Source: Janthinobacterium violaceinigrum
Lineage (GTDB): Bacteria; Pseudomonadota; Gammaproteobacteria; Burkholderiales; Burkholderiaceae_D
Direction: 5' to 3'
Length of the DNA stretch: 64,000 bases
Assembly (NCBI RefSeq): GCF_009208555.1
Contig: NZ_WFLI01000004.1
Location: forward strand, 186,001 to 250,000
Shown here: piece by piece, positions 59,413 to 64,000 of the stretch
Layout of the letters: each line of letters begins with the position of its first letter
How positions within the stretch are numbered: position 1 is the first letter of the stretch
Position numbers and translations under genes: made by a program
Notes under the pieces: generated by a model
Databases searched by the model: none
The model's input: only the letters and a program-made list of their open reading frames with translations
What the model was told of the DNA's origin: nothing

Positions 59413-60602
59413 AACAAGCTGGTTCCATTAGCAAGTGGTGGTACGCCAAGGTGCTTGGCGAGGGTTTGGCCAATATCGGAGAAGGTCTCGGAAATACCCA
59501 GTGCGCGCGGGGCGACGCCGGGGCCGAAGAAGATCATCGGAATGTGTTCGCGGGTGTGGTCGGAGCCGTGCCAGGTGGGGTCGCAGCCATGGTCGGCGGT
59601 GATCACGACCAGGTCGCCTTCCTTCAGCTTGGCCATGAATTCCGGCAGGCGCGCATCCATTTCGCGCAGCGCATCGGCATAGCCCTCGACGTTGCGGCGG
59701 TGGCCGAAAGCCTGGTCGAAATCGACGAAGTTCACAAAAGTGAGCGACTTGTCCTGCACTTCATCGGCCGTCTTCAGCAGCGCTTCGAACAGCGCCATGT
59801 TGTCGACGCCCTTCACGACGCGCGAGATGCCCTGGGTAGCGAAGATGTCGCTGATCTTGCCCAGGCCGACCACTTCGCCGCCCGCATTCTTCACGTGGTC
59901 GAGCAGGGTCGGCGCGGGCGGCGCGACGGCGTAGTCGTGGCGGTTGGAAGTGCGCGTGTAGTTGCCGTTGCTGCCCGTGAACGGGCGGGCGATGACGCGG
60001 CCGATGTTGTACGGCTCGACCAGCTTGAAGGCCATTTCACACACCTGGTACAGGCGTTCGAGGCCGAACGATTCTTCGTGCGCGGCGATCTGCATCACCG
60101 AGTCGCCCGACGTATAGATAATCAGCTTGCCCGTGGCGACGTGCTCGTCGCCATGCTTGTTGATGATGTCCGTGCCCGAGGCATGGCAGTCGCCCAAGAA
60201 GCCGGGCACGCCCGACATGGCCTTGAGCTTGTCGGTCAGGTCGGCAGGGAACGACGGCGTCGTGCGGGGGAAGTAGCCCCAGTCGAATTCGACGGGCACG
60301 CCGGCGATTTCCCAGTGGCCGCTCTGCGTGTCCTTGCCGGTGGAACGCTCGCGCGCCGCACCGTAGGCGCCGGTAAAACCGTCGCGCTGGTCGAAGCCCG
60401 TGGCCCATTCGCCGCTGGCCAGGTGCGCGGCGGCGCCCAGTCCCAGGCGTTCCATGTTAGGGAGTTTCAAGGTCTTGCCGCTTTTGGCGACAGTGCTGGC
60501 AATGTGGCCAAAGGTATTGGCACCTGCGTCGCCATACTTGGCGGCGTCTGGCGTCGCGCCAAGGCCGAAGGAATCAAGCAGGAGGATAAATGCGCGTGAC
60601 AT
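59409..60602 (-). CDS. deoB: Phosphopentomutase
   Basis: 397 residues, alkaline-phosphatase superfamily. Metal ligands in LLLDSFGLGATPD at the start and in ITADHGCDPTWHGSDHTREH near the end; the phosphothreonine region is in GKDTQSGHWEIAG. It interconverts (deoxy)ribose-1-phosphate and -5-phosphate, linking the phosphorylases to DeoC. It lies 120 bases downstream of punA. Confidence 0.97.
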   Translation of the reverse strand: MSRAFILLLDSFGLGATPDAAKYGDAGANTFGHIASTVAKSGKTLKLPNMERLGLGAAAHLASGEWATGFDQRDGFTGAYGAARERSTGKDTQSGHWEIAGVPVEFDWGYFPRTTPSFPADLTDKLKAMSGVPGFLGDCHASGTDIINKHGDEHVATGKLIIYTSGDSVMQIAAHEESFGLERLYQVCEMAFKLVEPYNIGRVIARPFTGSNGNYTRTSNRHDYAVAPPAPTLLDHVKNAGGEVVGLGKISDIFATQGISRVVKGVDNMALFEALLKTADEVQDKSLTFVNFVDFDQAFGHRRNVEGYADALREMDARLPEFMAKLKEGDLVVITADHGCDPTWHGSDHTREHIPMIFFGPGVAPRALGISETFSDIGQTLAKHLGVPPLANGTSLL

Positions 60603-60649
60603 GATAAGGCTCGCTCTATGAAGGTAATGCGGGATGATGCGAACAGTGT

Positions 60650-60669
60650 AGGCCGGAATTTCCCGGCCT
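60650..60669. other. Hairpin between punA and deoB
   Basis: Perfect stem AGGCCGG / CCGGCCT with a 6-base loop. It has no U-tract on the minus strand, so it is more likely an mRNA stabilising or processing structure than an intrinsic terminator. Confidence 0.45.
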
Positions 60670-60722
60670 GCCGCGCGGCAGCGCCCGTGTGTGGCGCGCC
60701 GCTACTGCGTAAAGAAGACTGC

Positions 60723-61562
60723 TCAGGCTTGCGGCTTTTCAGCTACCGTGGAGAGGAAAGCCAGGATCAGCTTGACCAGGTCTTTCGCGCCGATGGCCGC
60801 GTACTTCAGGGTTTGTTCGTGCGACAGGGCGAATGGCGACATGCCTTCGGCCAGGTTCGTGATGACGGACACGCCCACCACTTTCAGGTCGCAATGGCGG
60901 GCCGACACCACTTCCGGCACCACCGACATGCCGACCGTGTCGGCGCCCAGGCGGGCCATCATGCGGATTTCGGCGGCCGTCTCGAAGTTCGGGCCAGGGT
61001 AGGCGACGAACACGCCTTCGTGCAGGGTGATGCCGTTCGCAGCAGCCGTGTCCTTGACCAGGTTGCGCAGGTCCGCATCGTAGGCATTGGCCATGCTGAA
61101 GAAGCGCGGGCCGAAGCGGTCGTCGTTCGGGCCGACCATCGGCGTGCCTGGCAACAGGTTGATATGGTCGCTGATGGCCACCAGGCTGCCGGCGTCCACT
61201 TCGGGGCGCAGGGAACCGGCAGCGTTGGTGACGAACAGCATTTCGCAGCCCAGCAGTTTCAGGGTGCGGATGGCGCTCGTCATCACGCCCATGCCATAGC
61301 CTTCATAGAAGTGGCCGCGGCCCTTCATGCAGACGACGGCGACGCCCGACAGGGTGCCGACCACCAGTTCGCCGGCATGGCCGTGCACGGTGCTGATCGG
61401 GAAGCCTGGCAACTCGTCAAAGCTGATGCTGACGGCGTCCGTCATCTGCTCGGCCAATACGCCCAGGCCGGAGCCGAGGATCATCGCCACGCGCGGCTTG
61501 AAATTTTCTGGGGCGCGGGCACGGATGATTTCGGCGGCGTGGAAAGGGGCGTTGTTCGACAT
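60723..61562 (-). CDS. Purine-nucleoside phosphorylase (trimeric type)
   Basis: 279 residues from the ATG at 61562 (MSNNAPFHAAEIIRARAP). Phosphate loop ILGSGLGVLAEQ, GHFYEGYGMG, TNAAGSLRPEVDAG and GMSVVPEVVSARH are all characteristic of the low-molecular-mass trimeric PNP family (PunA/XapA). It splits inosine, guanosine or xanthosine. Upstream codons of the open frame lie in the promoter region. First gene of the nucleoside-degradation run. Confidence 0.95.
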   Translation of the reverse strand: MSNNAPFHAAEIIRARAPENFKPRVAMILGSGLGVLAEQMTDAVSISFDELPGFPISTVHGHAGELVVGTLSGVAVVCMKGRGHFYEGYGMGVMTSAIRTLKLLGCEMLFVTNAAGSLRPEVDAGSLVAISDHINLLPGTPMVGPNDDRFGPRFFSMANAYDADLRNLVKDTAAANGITLHEGVFVAYPGPNFETAAEIRMMARLGADTVGMSVVPEVVSARHCDLKVVGVSVITNLAEGMSPFALSHEQTLKYAAIGAKDLVKLILAFLSTVAEKPQA

Positions 61563-61742
61563 GGTTATCCTCTGAGTGACTAATGATGATGGTTGCTGCC
61601 TGCGCGATCGTGTCCGGGTGGGGACTGCGGCCCAGGTATCGGGTATGCATGGGTGTTGCTGGACTATCCAGATGCGTATTGCCATTAATTGCCGCCACTA
61701 TGCATCAAACGGAATATGTATGGCAAATACCATTTTTCTTGC

Positions 61743-61769
61743 CCATTTATACAATTCAAATATAAATGG
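61743..61769. promoter_or_regulatory. Operator-like inverted repeat in the punA-psuK region
   Basis: Perfect 9-bp arms CCATTTATA / TATAAATGG separated by 9 bases, about 180 bases before the punA start. A repressor of nucleoside genes is a plausible ligand. Confidence 0.5.
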
Positions 61770-61888
61770 CCGATATTATAGTCCAGGCAAGCGCTCGCCC
61801 GCCAGCGGCGGCCACGCCCTTGCAATGCCCCGTAAATCCATGCATACAAGCTCCATACGAGCACTTTTCGCGCACGCCCGGCATGCGC

Positions 61889-61933
61889 TTGACACGATCA
61901 AGACAAATGTTTACAGTTTCGAACAAATGTTTA
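61889..61933 (+). promoter_or_regulatory. psuK promoter with overlapping direct-repeat operator
   Basis: TTGACA (61889-61894), 17-base spacer, TACAGT (61912-61917). The 11-base sequence ACAAATGTTTA occurs at 61903-61913 and again at 61923-61933, a 20-base period (two helical turns). It overlaps the -10 box and the start site, a layout expected for repression. Confidence 0.75.
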
Positions 61934-61952
61934 AACCTCCTGCGAACACCTT

Positions 61953-63110
61953 GTGACCGATACCAATAAAAAAGACCAGTTGTACACGCTGATCCGCAAC
62001 AACCCCTTCATCTCGCAGCAGGACCTGGCGAACGAACTGGGCTTGTCGCGCTCGGCCGTCGCCGGCCATATCGCCGGCCTCATACGCGAGCGGCGCCTGC
62101 TGGGACGCGCCTACGTGCTGCCCGACAGCCGCCCCGTGCTGTGCATAGGCGCCGCCAATCTGGACCGCAAGATGCGCACCCTGGCAACCTTGCAGATGGG
62201 CACCTCGAATCCCGTGCGCTCGGAAGAGGTGTTTGGCGGCGTAGGCCGCAACATCGCGGAAAACCTGGCCCGCTTGGCCATCCCCGTGGCCCTGCTGACG
62301 GCCCTGGGCGACGATGCGGCCGGCCACGCGCTGCAGACGCACGCGGAAGACGCGGGCATCGACATGCGCGGCAGCTTGCATTTAAGCAACACCAGCAGCG
62401 GCACCTACACGGCCGTGCTCGACGAGCATGGCGAAATGCTGCTGGCGATGGCCAACATGCAACTCTACGAACAGCTGACTCCCGCCTTCCTGCACAGCCG
62501 CCAGCCCCAGCGCGCAGCCGCCGCCCTCACCGTCTGCGACCTGAACCTGGGCCACGATAGCGTGCAGGCACTGCTGGCCGATGCGCGCCAGGATGCTGCC
62601 CACGCGACGCCGCTGGTCATCGTCGCCGTCTCGCAGCCGAAGATGGCGCACCTGCCGCAAGACCTGGCGGGCTTGCACCTGCTGATCCTCAACCGTGGCG
62701 AACTGGAAACGCGCGTGGCGCGGGCCTTGCCGACGGCGTTCGACGTGCGCGCCGCCTGCCGCGAAGTGCAGCGCCAGGGCGCGCGCCAGGTGATCGTCAC
62801 CTGCGGCGGCGAAGGCGTGTATTTCACGGACGGCGACGGCGTGGACGCGCCTGTCGAGCACTTGGCCGCGCGCGAAGTGGACGCCGTCGACGTGACGGGC
62901 GCCGGCGACGCGTTTTCCGCCGCCGTCTGCTGGTCGCTGTACCACGACAGCGGCGACTTGAAACTGGCGTGCCGGCGCGGCCTGAAGCTGGCCGCCATGA
63001 CCCTGGAATCCGATGCCACCGTCTCGCCCCTGGTGTCGGCCGGCGCGCTCGACGACATCGACGACGCCGACCTGGCGCCACCTCCCCCTACCCTCTTTCA
63101 ACAGGACTGA
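61953..63110 (+). CDS. psuK: Pseudouridine kinase with N-terminal HTH (PfkB family)
   Basis: 385 residues from a GTG start. Residues 1-55 form a winged-helix-like region (NPFISQQDLANELGLSRSAVAGHIAGL). The PfkB kinase fold follows (VFGGVGRNIAENLARL; DVTGAGDAFSAAVCWSLY with the catalytic Asp in GAGD). It phosphorylates pseudouridine to its 5'-phosphate. The psuG start is 3 bases after its stop. The HTH suggests it may also bind DNA, perhaps its own promoter repeats. Confidence 0.93.
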   Translation: MTDTNKKDQLYTLIRNNPFISQQDLANELGLSRSAVAGHIAGLIRERRLLGRAYVLPDSRPVLCIGAANLDRKMRTLATLQMGTSNPVRSEEVFGGVGRNIAENLARLAIPVALLTALGDDAAGHALQTHAEDAGIDMRGSLHLSNTSSGTYTAVLDEHGEMLLAMANMQLYEQLTPAFLHSRQPQRAAAALTVCDLNLGHDSVQALLADARQDAAHATPLVIVAVSQPKMAHLPQDLAGLHLLILNRGELETRVARALPTAFDVRAACREVQRQGARQVIVTCGGEGVYFTDGDGVDAPVEHLAAREVDAVDVTGAGDAFSAAVCWSLYHDSGDLKLACRRGLKLAAMTLESDATVSPLVSAGALDDIDDADLAPPPPTLFQQD

Positions 63111-63113
63111 CAC

Positions 63114-64000
63114 ATGACGCAATTGAATACCTTCCTCTCGTTCTCGCAAGAAGTGCTAGCCGCGCGCGCCGCCGGCAAGGCCATCGTGGCGCTGGAATCG
63201 ACCATCATTTCGCACGGCATGCCGTATCCGCAAAACGTGGAAATGGCGCGCGAAGTGGAACAGATCATCCGGGACGGCGGCGCCGTGCCGGCCACCATCG
63301 CCATCATCGACGGCAAGATCTGCGTGGGCCTGTCGCCCGAGCAGCTCGAATTGCTGGGCACCTCGCCCGACGCCATGAAAGTCAGCCGCCGCGACCTGCC
63401 GTTCGTCCTGTCGCAAGGCAAACTGGGCGCCACCACCGTGGCCGCCACCATGATCTGCGCGGAACTGGCCGGCATCGCCGTGTTCGTCACGGGCGGCATC
63501 GGCGGCGTGCACCGGGGCGCGGAAACGAGCTTCGATATTTCCGCCGACTTGCAGGAACTGGCGCACACCTCCGTGGCCGTCGTCTGCGCGGGCGTCAAGT
63601 CGATTCTCGACATCGGCCTGACGCTGGAATACCTGGAAACCCATGGCGTGCCCGTCATCAGCGTGGGCCAGGAAGGTTTTCCCGCCTTCTTCACGCGCGA
63701 AAGCGGCTACAAGGCCGATTTCCGCCTCGACACGCCAGCGGAACAGGCTGCCTTCATCGGCACCAAGTGGCAGCTGGGCTTGAAAGGCGGCGTGGTCGTC
63801 AGCAACCCCGTGCCAGCCGCGCAAGCGATGCCCAAGGAAGAAATCGATGCGATCACGACGCAAGCGCTGCAGGAAGCGGACGCGGGCGGCGTGAAAGGCA
63901 AGCAAGTGACGCCATTCCTGTTGTCGCGCATCAAGCAACTGACGAATGGCCGCAGCCTGGCGACGAATATCGCGCTGGTCAAGCACAATGCGCAAGTCGG
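63114..64000 (+). CDS. psuG: Pseudouridine-5'-phosphate glycosidase (3' end beyond the window)
   Basis: 295 codons are present without a stop; the family is a little over 300 residues, so nearly all of the enzyme is here. It begins [20 protein letters not shown]. Key residues align with the E. coli enzyme: Glu28 in [16 protein letters not shown], Lys89 in KVSRRDLP and Asp145 in FDISADL. It splits the C-C glycosidic bond of pseudouridine-5'-phosphate to uracil and ribose-5-phosphate. The uracil can enter the PreTA pathway encoded 20 kb away. Confidence 0.95.
   Translation, partial: MTQLNTFLSFSQEVLAARAAGKAIVALESTIISHGMPYPQNVEMAREVEQIIRDGGAVPATIAIIDGKICVGLSPEQLELLGTSPDAMKVSRRDLPFVLSQGKLGATTVAATMICAELAGIAVFVTGGIGGVHRGAETSFDISADLQELAHTSVAVVCAGVKSILDIGLTLEYLETHGVPVISVGQEGFPAFFTRESGYKADFRLDTPAEQAAFIGTKWQLGLKGGVVVSNPVPAAQAMPKEEIDAITTQALQEADAGGVKGKQVTPFLLSRIKQLTNGRSLATNIALVKHNAQV

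Larger units (their letters stand above)
61563..61952. other. Divergent control region punA / psuK
   Basis: 390 bases, more AT-rich than the genes around it. It contains an inverted repeat CCATTTATA-N9-TATAAATGG (61743-61769), a short dyad GTAT-GGCAA-ATAC (61718-61730), and near psuK a strong promoter with an 11-base direct repeat (separate entries). No gene is supported in it. Confidence 0.7.

Noticed and set aside
56092-59682. 1196-codon open frame opposite the ALDH16-type gene and deoC
   Set aside because: Its translation is His/Arg/Ala-rich without any domain, and it lies exactly over two well-supported genes in a coding strand with strong third-position GC.

Overview
The window reads as a chromosomal segment of a high-GC betaproteobacterium, most likely an Oxalobacteraceae member (Janthinobacterium/Massilia/Duganella type). 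This is inferred from the rplU-rpmA-obg-proB order next to ispB, the style of the proteins and the dispersed GGGGTC-type intergenic repeats; no rRNA or species marker is present. No insertion sequence, prophage, CRISPR array or integrase was seen. Coding density is very high: only two gene-free stretches exceed 300 bases (7465-7768 and 61563-61952), and both are divergent promoter regions.

Layout. (1) 1-4.0 kb: a compact four-gene block resembling a Gram-negative version of the Dlt surface-acylation system: an adenylate-forming ligase fused to a carrier domain, a membrane-anchored SGNH protein, an MBOAT acyltransferase, and a 46-residue GTG-started microprotein ending FRYGQL that looks like DltX. 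This is the most interesting locus. (2) 4.0-8.8 kb: housekeeping genes (proB, obgE, rpmA, rplU, ispB). (3) 8.8-10.4 kb: arsRCH. (4) 10.4-14.3 kb: AsmA-family protein, tRNA-Pro(CGG), GntP-type permease. (5) 14.3-19.0 kb: lower catechol pathway (catB, catC, pcaD, an SSS transporter) with a divergent CatR-like LysR regulator and clear binding sites; catA is not here. (6) 19-27 kb: TonB receptor with PepSY membrane protein and DUF2946 protein, then pqiABC. (7) 27-31.3 kb: an unassigned amide-type catabolic cluster (amidase, DUF2848, MHS transporter, EthD-like protein). (8) 31.4-37.8 kb: purine-catabolic genes (puuD coupled to an M20 hydrolase, a LysR regulator, a uraD-allC fusion). (9) 37.8-50.1 kb: a complete reductive pyrimidine pathway from uracil to acetyl-CoA, with permease, a MocR-type regulator and a RutR-like TetR regulator. 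(10) 50.2-52.9 kb: small envelope genes, a VOC protein and a dipeptidase. (11) 52.9-61.6 kb: nucleoside degradation (deoA, deoB, deoC, punA, cdd, a two-part deaminase and an ALDH16-type aldehyde dehydrogenase). (12) 61.9-64 kb: psuK and the 5' part of psuG.

Regions 8, 9, 11 and 12 fit together as a nucleic-acid scavenging island. Nucleosides and pseudouridine are cleaved to bases and (deoxy)ribose phosphates. Deoxyribose phosphate goes through DeoB/DeoC to glyceraldehyde-3-phosphate and acetaldehyde, and the ALDH16-like enzyme could oxidise the acetaldehyde. Uracil, including that released by PsuG, feeds PreTA-HydA-amidohydrolase-aminotransferase-MmsA. Purine oxidation is only partly present: HIU hydrolase and allantoinase are not in this window.

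Start codons were chosen by ribosome binding site, overlap with the upstream gene and family N-terminus, and often differ from the longest open frame.
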